From NCBI GenBank assembly GCA_002431635.1, contig DJGH01000010.1:6470-47056 (forward strand): DNA of 40,587 bases, in the 5' to 3' direction. Origin of the DNA: Petrotoga sp. UBA5851 (GTDB lineage: Bacteria > Thermotogota > Thermotogae > Petrotogales > Petrotogaceae). Below the pieces are notes generated by a model. It was not told the DNA's origin. It made no database searches and saw nothing but the letters and a program-made list of their open reading frames with translations. Shown piece by piece: positions 1 to 7,521 of this stretch (position 1 is its first letter; each line of letters starts with the position of its first letter). The translations under genes and the position numbers were made by a program.

Positions 1-44
1 CACTAGGGGATCACTAGGGAATCACCAGGGGATCACCTCAGAAT
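1..44. repeat. 11-bp tandem repeat at the window edge
   Basis: Three near-identical 11-base units run head to tail: CACTAGGGGAT, CACTAGGGAAT and CACCAGGGGAT. A fourth, degenerate unit starts CACC and ends GAAT. The array begins at the first base of the window, so it probably continues upstream. It is non-coding as far as seen and lies just before the promoter of the thiamine operon. Its role is unknown; it may be a minisatellite or the remnant of a larger array. Confidence 0.7.
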
Positions 45-87
45 CCAAAGAGCAAGAATGAGATAGCCGGTCTCTAGCATTAAAGCA

Positions 88-114
88 TTGACAAGCCGGG
101 CAGGATGGTAATTT
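88..114 (+). promoter_or_regulatory. Candidate promoter of the thiamine-importer operon
   Basis: A perfect -35 hexamer TTGACA is at 88-93. A weak extended -10 (TGG then TAATTT, 106-114) follows after a 15-base spacer, which is shorter than the ideal 17. Its place directly upstream of the TPP aptamer makes it the best candidate for the riboswitch transcript. The -10 call is uncertain. Confidence 0.4.
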
Positions 115-119
115 TGGGA

Positions 120-207
120 ATCAATACAGGGGTGCTGAAGGAAACTTCGGCTGAGATAATACCCTTCGAACCTGATCCGGATAATACCGGCGGAGGGAGG
201 CGTTGAT
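120..207 (+). promoter_or_regulatory. TPP (thiamine pyrophosphate) riboswitch aptamer
   Basis: The THI-box consensus is clear: GGGGTGCT near 129, CTGAGAT near 151, ACCCTTCGAACCTGATC near 161, GGATAATACCGGCGGAGGGA near 178. The closing stem P1 can form between 120-125 (ATCAAT) and 202-207 (GTTGAT). TPP aptamers bind thiamine pyrophosphate and shut off thiamine synthesis or uptake genes. Here the aptamer precedes an intrinsic terminator, so control is probably by transcription attenuation. GAGGGA (193-198) can pair with TCCCTC (225-230), which would give an antiterminator in the ligand-free state. Confidence 0.95.
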
Positions 208-222
208 GGAAAATATCAAATG

Positions 223-254
223 TATCCCTCGTTTATCGAGGGATATTTTATTTT
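223..254 (+). terminator. Riboswitch-controlled intrinsic terminator
   Basis: A perfect 9-bp stem, TATCCCTCG (223-231) with CGAGGGATA (237-245), closes a 5-base loop. It is followed by a T-rich run (TTTTATTTTAT). It lies between the TPP aptamer and the Shine-Dalgarno of the first gene. Its 5' arm is complementary to the 3' part of the aptamer, as expected for an ON/OFF expression platform. Confidence 0.85.
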
Positions 255-270
255 ATAAGGAGGTATTAAC

Positions 271-1248
271 ATGAAAAAATGGTTGGTACTGGCAGTTCTT
301 CTGATCGGTATAGCTGCATTTTCAGTTTCACAGCTCAATGTTTATGTATATGAAAGTCTTAACTGGATTGAAGATAAGCTGATAGGAAAGTTTGAATCAT
401 CAAATAACTGTAAAGTAAATGTAGTAAGATTGGGTGATGCAGGAAACATGGTAGCAAGACTGAAGCTTGAAAAGAAGAGTCCAAAGGCAGATGTTGTAAT
501 CGGTCTTGATCAGTCTCTGAGTATGTCCGCTATATCAGAAGGTCTTCTGCAGCCTTACATGTCGCCTATGCTTTCAAAGCTCCGTGATCCAAACCTTATC
601 TTTGACAAAGATTATTACGTTACACCTTTTGACTATGGAGCAATTGCATTTGTGTACGATCCTTCAAAGCTTTCCAAAATTCCGGAAAAAATGGAGGATC
701 TTTCAACTTACAAAAACTCTCTCATACTCCAAGATCCTAAAAGTTCAAGTACAGGGCAGGCTCTTTTAATATGGACTATTGCCTTATATAATAACTCCTG
801 GACAGACTTTTGGAAAAAAATAAAACCTGCTGTTCTTACTGTTACTCCCAGCTGGGATGATGCTTTTTCAAAGTTTGAGCAGGGTGAGGCTCCTATAATG
901 CTCAGCTATGCAACTGATGGTGCATACTCTTACCACTACTATCAGAGCACAAAGTATAAAGCTTTTATCCCCAAGGACGGTGCCTATGTTCAGATAGAAG
1001 GAGCCGGAATTGTAAAAGGTTCGAAAAACCAGCAGCTTGCACAAAAGTTTATTGATTTTTTACTTAGTGATGACTTTCAGCAGGAAGTTGCTTTAAATCA
1101 GTGGATGTTTCCTGTAACAGATGTAAAGCTCCCTGAAGCATTTGAATATGCCATTGTTCCGGAAAAAATACTCAACGTCGACATAAAGGCCATAAGTGCA
1201 CAGATGGATAAATATATAAAAGCATGGGAAGAGATAATGTATAAATGA
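271..1248 (+). CDS. thiB: Thiamine-type ABC transporter substrate-binding protein (ThiB/TbpA-like)
   Basis: This 325-residue protein is an extracytoplasmic solute-binding protein of the ThiB/iron-type family. It should capture thiamine or a phosphorylated form outside the membrane and hand it to the permease encoded next. Residues 1-20 form a hydrophobic signal sequence without a lipobox cysteine. Family-like segments include the ADVVIGLDQSL stretch (about 75-85), TPFDYGAIAFVYDP (about 118-131) and DPKSSSTGQALL (about 155-166). The start has a strong AAGGAGG at 257-263. The gene is directly behind the TPP riboswitch, the main reason to prefer thiamine over iron as substrate. It overlaps the permease gene by 4 bases (ATGA), which implies translational coupling. 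Confidence 0.87.
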   Translation: MKKWLVLAVLLIGIAAFSVSQLNVYVYESLNWIEDKLIGKFESSNNCKVNVVRLGDAGNMVARLKLEKKSPKADVVIGLDQSLSMSAISEGLLQPYMSPMLSKLRDPNLIFDKDYYVTPFDYGAIAFVYDPSKLSKIPEKMEDLSTYKNSLILQDPKSSSTGQALLIWTIALYNNSWTDFWKKIKPAVLTVTPSWDDAFSKFEQGEAPIMLSYATDGAYSYHYYQSTKYKAFIPKDGAYVQIEGAGIVKGSKNQQLAQKFIDFLLSDDFQQEVALNQWMFPVTDVKLPEAFEYAIVPEKILNVDIKAISAQMDKYIKAWEEIMYK

Positions 1249-2804
1249 AACTTTCATCTAAGAAGTGTTCCGGAAGTATTCCCGGAATCATATATGTTCT
1301 GGCCGTTCTTACAGCTGTTTTTCCTATTTTTAAAGATTTTTTTAATTTAACTTCTTTTTCCACCTTACAAGATTCTCAGACCATGAGAATCTTGTTTTTC
1401 ACGTTTTATCAGGCTTTACTTTCAAGTATCGTTTCTCTGGCCGTATCTGTCATACCGGCGTATTATTCGTGGAAGAAAAAAAATATTCTTTCAGCTATGA
1501 TAGACCTTTCATTTTTTATTCCATTCTTTTTCCCAGTGGTATCTATGACGATAGCTTTTACGGCTTTATACGGACGATCCGGACTGCTCTCTGCGGTCTT
1601 TCCGGGCGCATCTCTTTCTTACTCTCTCATAGGAATTGTCGTTGCCCATGTGTTTTATGACTCGCCTATATTTGTCAAGTATATTTCCGAGGGTCTGCGT
1701 TCTGTTCCCCAAAGCCTCTGTGAATCGGCACAGATGGATGGTGCTTCAAAAACAGTCATATTTTTTTCAATTCAGCTGCGTCTAATCCTCCCTGCTCTGG
1801 CAAAAGCTTTTTTGCTTGTTTTTACATACTGCTTTATGAGCTTTGGCGTTATTCTTTCAATTGGTGGGATGAAATTTTCTACAGTGGAAGTGGCCATAAG
1901 TTCGACCATAAGCAGCAGCTTTGATTTTTCCAGAGCCATAGTTCTTTGTGCTGTTCAGTTCCTTGTGATCTTCCTTTTGAACTACACAGGATCTAGGTTT
2001 ACATCCTTTGAAGGATCAATACAGACCTATCCGCCTCAAAAAAGGACATCTCTTTTCACGGGTGTTTTTTCTTTTTTTTATGTTCTTTTTGAGTACTCAC
2101 TTATTATTCTTTCCATGGTAGGAGGTTTTTTCAATTTTCAGGCCTCCAGGTTTGACCTGTCAGGTCTTATAAATCTTTTTTCCGGTCCAGTGAATGCCAA
2201 ATACGGTATAAGTGCTTCGTTAATCAACTCTTCTTCAGTTTCGTTTATAACCGCCTTAATATGCACGGTAGTTGCATATGTAATGTTGCGTGTTTCTTCC
2301 AAGTTCTCGGAGATAATTATTCTTTCGTGTCTTGGTATATCACCTGCTTTCATATCAATAGCTCTTTTATATCTAAACATCTCTTGGCTGGTTCCGTATC
2401 CTCTGCTGCTGGTTTTTGGATACGTTCTGCTCAATATGCCGCTTGCCTTTTCATTTATGTACCAACCTGTAAAAGCTTTTCCGTCTGTTATTACAGAAGC
2501 GGCCAAAATGGACGGTGCAACCTCCGTCACAATCTTTTCAAGGATCCATTTTCCTCTTATGTATAGAATTTTTGTATCTTCATTCTTACAGATATTTGCT
2601 ATTATCTTCGGAGAGTTCACCATGATATACACAATGCAAATTCAAAAAACTTTCCCTATGGTAAGCATAACAAATTACATTCTTTCTTCTAACAGGATGT
2701 TCAAAGAAAGCAATGCTCTCAGTTCATTAAGCATACTTATAGTAATATCTGTTTTTTTCTTTTCCAAAATTCTGGAGAAAAAGCACAGAAGTTTATTGGA
2801 ATAA
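1245..2804 (+). CDS. thiP: Thiamine-type ABC transporter permease, fused double-domain (ThiP-like)
   Basis: This 519-residue, highly hydrophobic protein carries about twelve predicted membrane helices in two homologous halves. Each half has an EAA-type cytoplasmic loop that would contact the ATPase: SVPQSLCESAQMDGAS near residues 152-167 and AFPSVITEAAKMDGAT near 412-427. This two-domain layout is that of ThiP and the FbpB/CysT-like fused permeases. Together with the binding protein it forms the membrane channel of the importer. No ThiQ-type ATPase gene follows, so the complex must recruit an ATPase encoded elsewhere. Start ATG overlaps the upstream stop codon. Confidence 0.87.
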   Translation: MKLSSKKCSGSIPGIIYVLAVLTAVFPIFKDFFNLTSFSTLQDSQTMRILFFTFYQALLSSIVSLAVSVIPAYYSWKKKNILSAMIDLSFFIPFFFPVVSMTIAFTALYGRSGLLSAVFPGASLSYSLIGIVVAHVFYDSPIFVKYISEGLRSVPQSLCESAQMDGASKTVIFFSIQLRLILPALAKAFLLVFTYCFMSFGVILSIGGMKFSTVEVAISSTISSSFDFSRAIVLCAVQFLVIFLLNYTGSRFTSFEGSIQTYPPQKRTSLFTGVFSFFYVLFEYSLIILSMVGGFFNFQASRFDLSGLINLFSGPVNAKYGISASLINSSSVSFITALICTVVAYVMLRVSSKFSEIIILSCLGISPAFISIALLYLNISWLVPYPLLLVFGYVLLNMPLAFSFMYQPVKAFPSVITEAAKMDGATSVTIFSRIHFPLMYRIFVSSFLQIFAIIFGEFTMIYTMQIQKTFPMVSITNYILSSNRMFKESNALSSLSILIVISVFFFSKILEKKHRSLLE

Positions 2805-2825
2805 TCTACTTACCGGGAGGGATTT

Positions 2826-3890
2826 ATGAAGAAAAAGCATTTTTTTCTCTGGATATTTTTTCTGTTATCGGTCTTAGCTGTTGTTTTCACTTTAATATTT
2901 TTTTTGCACAGACCGACGGAAAAGGTTTCTGTTCTTCTTTACCATAGGTTCAATGACAGCCGATACCCTTCAACCAGTGTTGATAGCGCAGAGCTCGAAA
3001 ATCAAATTCTTTTTCTTAAGTCCATGGGTGTTTCTTTTCTGAGCGAGGATGATTTTATTCTTTTGCTTGAAGGCAAAAGAAAGTATGGAAACTCTGTTCT
3101 AATAACTATAGATGATGGTTTTAGAAGTATTTTGACTGCATATCCTGTACTTAAGAAGTACGGTATTCCATTTATAGTATATATAAATACAGGATATGTA
3201 GGAATCGGAGAGTACCTGAACTGGAAGGAGATCAACGAGCTTAATAACGAAGGTCTGGCTACCTTTGGTCTTCACAGCAGTATGCATACCAACTACTCCT
3301 TGATGCTTCTTAATGAAGGTATTGATAAGACAATTGATTTTTTCAGTAGCGATATTATTCAAACACAAAAGATTTTTGAAGAAAAACTGGGGACAAAGGC
3401 TGTTTCGTATGCTTATCCTTATGGATATTACGTTCCCCAGATGGAGAAAGCTCTTTATGAAAACAACATAAAATTTGCTCTTCTGGCAGATAAGCTCTCT
3501 CATCCCTATACCCCCCATAATTCCCCATACCATATTCCCAGAATCATGTTTTCAAAGGATCTGCAGAATCTTTCTGATGAGTACATGCAACAGTTTCTTG
3601 AAAAAAATGTATTTGAAGTACACTCCTTTGACCCGGTTGATGTACAATCCGGCAAAGAGTTTAAAATAAAACTCGAATCCACTGTAAAGCCCGTAAGCCC
3701 GAAAATACAGATCACCCTTGAGGGATCGCCGGACACATTTGAGCTAAGATGCCGCGCAAATGGCCATATGATCGTTTCTGAGGAAAATCTTACACTTTTG
3801 GATAAAGGGGCTAGAGTACGGATTGTTTTTAAAGACTTTCTCAACTTTGAGTACGAGTTTATATGGCATATAAGACCTTTCAGAAATTGA
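2826..3890 (+). CDS. Membrane-anchored polysaccharide deacetylase (NodB homology)
   Basis: This 354-residue carbohydrate esterase family 4 type protein has one N-terminal membrane segment (about 7-27), so the catalytic domain is probably outside the membrane. NodB-domain signatures are visible: VLLYHRF (36-42), ITIDDG with the catalytic/metal Asp pair at 96-97, HSSMH with metal-ligand His 150 and 154, and AYPYG near 203. Such enzymes remove acetyl groups from N-acetylglucosamine polymers or related glycans. Residues about 265-354 form an extra region, likely beta-sandwich, with no catalytic motif. The gene lies 21 bases after thiP with no terminator between, so it seems to share the TPP-regulated transcript. 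Shine-Dalgarno GGGAGGGA. Substrate unknown. Confidence 0.82.
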   Translation: MKKKHFFLWIFFLLSVLAVVFTLIFFLHRPTEKVSVLLYHRFNDSRYPSTSVDSAELENQILFLKSMGVSFLSEDDFILLLEGKRKYGNSVLITIDDGFRSILTAYPVLKKYGIPFIVYINTGYVGIGEYLNWKEINELNNEGLATFGLHSSMHTNYSLMLLNEGIDKTIDFFSSDIIQTQKIFEEKLGTKAVSYAYPYGYYVPQMEKALYENNIKFALLADKLSHPYTPHNSPYHIPRIMFSKDLQNLSDEYMQQFLEKNVFEVHSFDPVDVQSGKEFKIKLESTVKPVSPKIQITLEGSPDTFELRCRANGHMIVSEENLTLLDKGARVRIVFKDFLNFEYEFIWHIRPFRN

Positions 3891-3929
3891 CAAAAATTAA
3901 CTTAAAATAAGTTTTTGAAAACAATGATA

Positions 3930-3938
3930 TGTTATAAT
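3930..3938 (+). promoter_or_regulatory. Extended -10 promoter element for prfA
   Basis: TGT followed by the perfect hexamer TATAAT (3933-3938), about 60 bases before the prfA start, forms an extended -10 box. No good -35 lies at 16-18 bases. A TTGACA at 3887-3892 is too far away to be its partner. Extended -10 promoters can work without a -35. Confidence 0.6.
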
Positions 3939-3996
3939 TATACTTAAATCAGAATAGTAACTGTCAGAATCTTTATTTTGAACCGGAGGGATAATC

Positions 3997-5067
3997 TTGG
4001 ATTTTTTGCAGTTTAAAGAAAGCCTTCTTGAAAAACTTGGACAGGTTGAACAGGATCTCAGTAATCCTGAAATAACTTCTATACCTGAGAATCTTCAGAA
4101 ATACGGTCAGGAGCACACACGTCTTACCGAACTGAAAGAGCTTTTCGTATCTTATGAAAAAGCTCTTGGAGATCTTCATTTTCTTGACGAGATGAGCGCA
4201 CAAAAAGAAATAAGCGAAGAAGAGTACGTTCCAATGAAAGCAGAATTAGAACTTTCCATAAAAGGCTATGAGTTCGATATTCTAAAAAAATTAGTGCCTG
4301 CCGATGAGCTTGATAACAGAAATATCATCATAGAAGTCAGAGCAGGTGCCGGCGGTGATGAAGCCGGGCTTTTCGGCGGCGAGCTCATGAGAATGTATAT
4401 GCGTTATGCCGAAAGGAAGAATTGGAAGTATGAGCTGCTTGACATTGCTGAAAACGGGGTTCACGGAATTAAAACTGCCATATTCAAAATACGCGGTAAG
4501 GAGGTTTTCGGAAGACTGAAATACGAAATTGGGGTTCACAGAGTACAGCGTGTTCCAGAAACTGAAGCCAGCGGAAGAATCCACACTTCGACTGCAACGG
4601 TGGCAGTACTGCCGGAGGTTACGGATATTGACGTTGTAATTGATCCGAAAGACCTGAGAATCGATACTTACCGTGCCGGAGGAGCAGGCGGCCAGTATGT
4701 CAACAAAACCGAATCGGCTGTCAGGGTTACTCATATACCAAGCGGAATAGTTGTTGCATGTCAGAACGAACGTGACCAACATCAAAACAAGGAAGTTGCC
4801 ATGAACATACTAAGAGCGAAGCTTTTTGAAAGCAAGTTGATGGAACAGCAGAAACAGATGACTGATGCACGGAGGTCACAGATCGGAAGCGGTGACAGAA
4901 GTGAAAAGATTAGAACATACAACTTTCCTCAGAACAGGGTTACGGATCACAGGATAGGTTTTACGACCTATAGGATAAATGAACTTATAGATGGTGATCT
5001 TGATGAACTTATAGATAAGCTTATTGAATTTGATCTCAATGAAAGGCTTGAGAATATAAAAATATAA
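3997..5067 (+). CDS. prfA: Peptide chain release factor 1
   Basis: RF1 (356 residues, normal length) recognises UAA and UAG in the ribosomal A site and triggers peptidyl-tRNA hydrolysis. The catalytic GGQ motif is at 231-233 inside RAGGAGGQYVNKTESAVR. The codon-reading tripeptide in domain 2 is P-E-T (187-189) in RVPETEASGRIHTS, matching the PxT rule of RF1; RF2 has SPF. The start is TTG at 3997, supported by GGAGGG six bases upstream and by alignment with the usual RF1 N-terminus. The PrmC methyltransferase gene that often follows prfA is absent here; a small membrane protein gene follows 19 bases later. Confidence 0.97.
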   Translation: MDFLQFKESLLEKLGQVEQDLSNPEITSIPENLQKYGQEHTRLTELKELFVSYEKALGDLHFLDEMSAQKEISEEEYVPMKAELELSIKGYEFDILKKLVPADELDNRNIIIEVRAGAGGDEAGLFGGELMRMYMRYAERKNWKYELLDIAENGVHGIKTAIFKIRGKEVFGRLKYEIGVHRVQRVPETEASGRIHTSTATVAVLPEVTDIDVVIDPKDLRIDTYRAGGAGGQYVNKTESAVRVTHIPSGIVVACQNERDQHQNKEVAMNILRAKLFESKLMEQQKQMTDARRSQIGSGDRSEKIRTYNFPQNRVTDHRIGFTTYRINELIDGDLDELIDKLIEFDLNERLENIKI

Positions 5068-5086
5068 GTTTTCGGGAGGAAGGTGC

Positions 5087-5515
5087 ATGTTTAAGAATTT
5101 AAGCGTTTTTTACAGCAGTTTTTTTATAACAGGCATTTTACTTGGTTTTATAGAGATAATGCAGAGCGATCATCTGTCCTTGCTTTCTATCGTTTTTTAT
5201 TTTCTTGCTCAGATGACCCTTATAGTCGGTCTTTATCTTTTTGAGCGTAAGCAAGGAAAAGAAAAGAGTTTTGCGCCTAATTTTTCGCTTGTTTCAATCG
5301 TGCTGGAATCAATGCTTTTCATGGTTCTTTTTGACATGAACAACATGAGCTTATGGCTATTTGGCATAATAAACATGGTTTTCGTGTACTTCAGCTGTGT
5401 CCTTTCTTATAACTTTCTGAGATCTTTGGATCTTGATATAGCTTTTACTTTTTTATTGAAAAGGTTTATGACGCTCAACTTTTTCAGCGAGTTAGACAAT
5501 CTAAAAATGAAGTAA
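5087..5515 (+). CDS. Small four-helix membrane protein of unknown function
   Basis: I do not recognise this 142-residue protein. It has four hydrophobic stretches long enough to span the membrane: about 8-25, 31-53, 67-85 and 87-109. A short charged loop (FERKQGKEKS) lies between helices 2 and 3, and a Lys-containing soluble tail ends the protein. There is no signal-peptide cleavage site and no obvious catalytic motif. It is preceded by GGGAGGAAGG, a good ribosome binding site, and lies between prfA and thrS (19 and 40 bases away), so it is probably co-transcribed with them. No function can be inferred. Confidence 0.75.
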   Translation: MFKNLSVFYSSFFITGILLGFIEIMQSDHLSLLSIVFYFLAQMTLIVGLYLFERKQGKEKSFAPNFSLVSIVLESMLFMVLFDMNNMSLWLFGIINMVFVYFSCVLSYNFLRSLDLDIAFTFLLKRFMTLNFFSELDNLKMK

Positions 5516-5555
5516 CAAAAGGTATGGTTTCATATAAAAAACGAGGTGATTTTGT

Positions 5556-7478
5556 ATGGTAGACATTACACTTCCTGACGGTAGCGTAAAGAACTTTGAG
5601 ATGGGAGTAACCCCGGCGGAAATAGCCAAATCCATCTCCGAAGGGTTATTTAGAAAGGCTTTTGGTGCTATGGTAAATGGAGAGATGAGGGATCTTTACT
5701 CTCCTATAACTCAGAACAGCTCGGTGGCTATTATTACCGAAAAAGATCCGCAGGCAGCATCTATTTTCAGACATACTATGGCACACATCATGGCACAGGC
5801 AGTAATGCACGTTTTCGGGAAAGAAAACGTTAAATTTGCTATAGGCCCTGTTATAGATAATGGTTTTTATTATGACTTTGATATTCCTTCCCATAAGATA
5901 ACCGAAGAGGATTTTTCTAAGATTGAAGAAGAAATGAAGAATATCATCAGGCAGGATATAAAGATTTCAAGAAAGGACCTATCCAAAAAAGAAGCGGCAG
6001 AGCTTTTTGCAGATCAGCCGTATAAGCTTGAACTAATAACAGATATTGTCGATGACACAGTTTCGGTATATACTCAGGGAGATTTTTCCGATCTTTGCAG
6101 AGGACCTCATCTTCCCTCGACCGGAATGGTCAAGTACGCTAAGATTCTTTCTGTTTCCGGGGCATACTGGAGAGGCGATGAAAAGAACAAAATGCTCCAG
6201 AGAATATACGCTACATCGTTTGTAAAGAAAGACGAGCTCGATGCTTATGTTACCATGATCGAAGAAGCAAAAAAGAGAGACCACAGAAAGCTCGGCCCGG
6301 CTCTGGGATTGTTTATGATCGATACAGATATAGCTCCAGGAATGGCTTTCTTTCTGCCCAGAGGCACGATAGCGCTTAATGAAATGAGAAAGCTTTCACG
6401 GGAAATACACAAAAAGTATGAATATGTAGAAGTTGAAACTCCACAGATAATGAACGTCAAGCTCTGGCATCAGTCAGGTCATTGGGATCATTACAAAGAA
6501 AATATGTACTTTTCTGAAAAGGAAGATGCTATGTTCGCCGTAAAACCTATGAACTGTCCAGGCCATATGCTTATATATAAAAACAATGTTGTAAGTTATA
6601 GAGATCTTCCTATAAGAATTTTTGAATTTGGTAGGGTTCACAGGTATGAGAGAAGCGGTACACTCCAGGGATTATTCAGAGTCAGGGTCTTTACACAGGA
6701 CGATGCACATATATTCTGCAGGAAAGACCAGATTGAAGCTGAAATCATAAAGGTTATGAATCTTATACAAGATATGTACTCACCCTTCGGCTTTAAGTAC
6801 GAGGCATTCTTAAGCACAATGCCTCAGGATCACATGGGAGATGTCGAAACATGGGATATAGCAACTGCAGCTCTTAAAAAAGCCCTTGAGGAGTCCGGCA
6901 ACAGATACACTGTAAATGAGGGTGACGGAGCTTTCTATGGGCCAAAGATAGATTTCTACTTAACTGATTCTTTGGGCAGAAAGCATCAATGCGGGACTAT
7001 CCAGCTTGACTTCCAGATGCCTGAAAGGTTTGAGCTTACTTATGTAGGACCAGAAAGTGAACAGATAAGGCCGGTTATGATTCACAGAGCCATATTCGGA
7101 TCGCTTGAACGTTTTTTTGGTATTCTCATTGAGAACTTTGCGGGTGCATTCCCAACATGGATGATGCCTGAACAGGTCTCTATAATACCGGTTTCGGAAA
7201 AGTTCAATGATCAGGCTGACGAATTTGCCAAGAAGTTTGATTTACAGGGTATACGTGTAAGTGTCAACAAATCAAATACAACTGTTAATTACAGAGTAAG
7301 AGAGGAACAGCTGAGAAAGGTTCCTTATATGATAGTATTCGGTGAAAAAGAAGCTTCCGGTCAGCCGCTTAATATCAGAACCAGGAACGGAAATACCGCA
7401 GAAAATGTGAATCTTGACGATTTTATAAAGACAGTAAAAGAAGAGATTTCAGAAAGAAAATTAACTCTAAGTTATTAA
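5556..7478 (+). CDS. thrS: Threonyl-tRNA synthetase
   Basis: This class II synthetase of 640 residues charges tRNA-Thr. Domains in order are an N-terminal TGS domain (about 1-62), the editing domain with HTMAH (about 72-76) and CRGPH (about 182-186), the catalytic core, and the C-terminal anticodon-binding domain. In the core, MNCPGH supplies the zinc Cys, the GRVHRYERSG region is motif 2, DDAHIF supplies a zinc His, and IHRAIFGSLERF holds motif 3 and the third zinc ligand. The Shine-Dalgarno is GAGGTG nine bases upstream. The 40-base leader is too short for a T-box, so constitutive or prfA-linked expression is likely. It is the last gene of its operon. Confidence 0.98.
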   Translation: MVDITLPDGSVKNFEMGVTPAEIAKSISEGLFRKAFGAMVNGEMRDLYSPITQNSSVAIITEKDPQAASIFRHTMAHIMAQAVMHVFGKENVKFAIGPVIDNGFYYDFDIPSHKITEEDFSKIEEEMKNIIRQDIKISRKDLSKKEAAELFADQPYKLELITDIVDDTVSVYTQGDFSDLCRGPHLPSTGMVKYAKILSVSGAYWRGDEKNKMLQRIYATSFVKKDELDAYVTMIEEAKKRDHRKLGPALGLFMIDTDIAPGMAFFLPRGTIALNEMRKLSREIHKKYEYVEVETPQIMNVKLWHQSGHWDHYKENMYFSEKEDAMFAVKPMNCPGHMLIYKNNVVSYRDLPIRIFEFGRVHRYERSGTLQGLFRVRVFTQDDAHIFCRKDQIEAEIIKVMNLIQDMYSPFGFKYEAFLSTMPQDHMGDVETWDIATAALKKALEESGNRYTVNEGDGAFYGPKIDFYLTDSLGRKHQCGTIQLDFQMPERFELTYVGPESEQIRPVMIHRAIFGSLERFFGILIENFAGAFPTWMMPEQVSIIPVSEKFNDQADEFAKKFDLQGIRVSVNKSNTTVNYRVREEQLRKVPYMIVFGEKEASGQPLNIRTRNGNTAENVNLDDFIKTVKEEISERKLTLSY

Positions 7479-7483
7479 CAACA

Positions 7484-7511
7484 AATCCCGGGCCTGAGCC
7501 CGGGATTATTT
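7484..7511. terminator. Bidirectional terminator between thrS and the antiporter gene
   Basis: A perfect 10-bp stem, AATCCCGGGC (7484-7493) with GCCCGGGATT (7498-7507), closes a CTGA tetraloop. On the + strand it is followed by ATTTTT. On the - strand it is followed by TGTTGT, a poorer tail. It separates convergent genes. Confidence 0.88.
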
Positions 7512-7521
7512 TTCAGCTGTC

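Noticed and set aside
1..44. Possible CRISPR array
   Set aside because: Units are only 11 bases, directly adjacent, with no unique spacers.
3893..3920. Terminator after the deacetylase gene
   Set aside because: The possible stem is A/T only and interrupted; not convincing.
5516..5555. T-box leader before thrS
   Set aside because: The gap is only 40 bases and has no specifier hairpin, T-box sequence or terminator.
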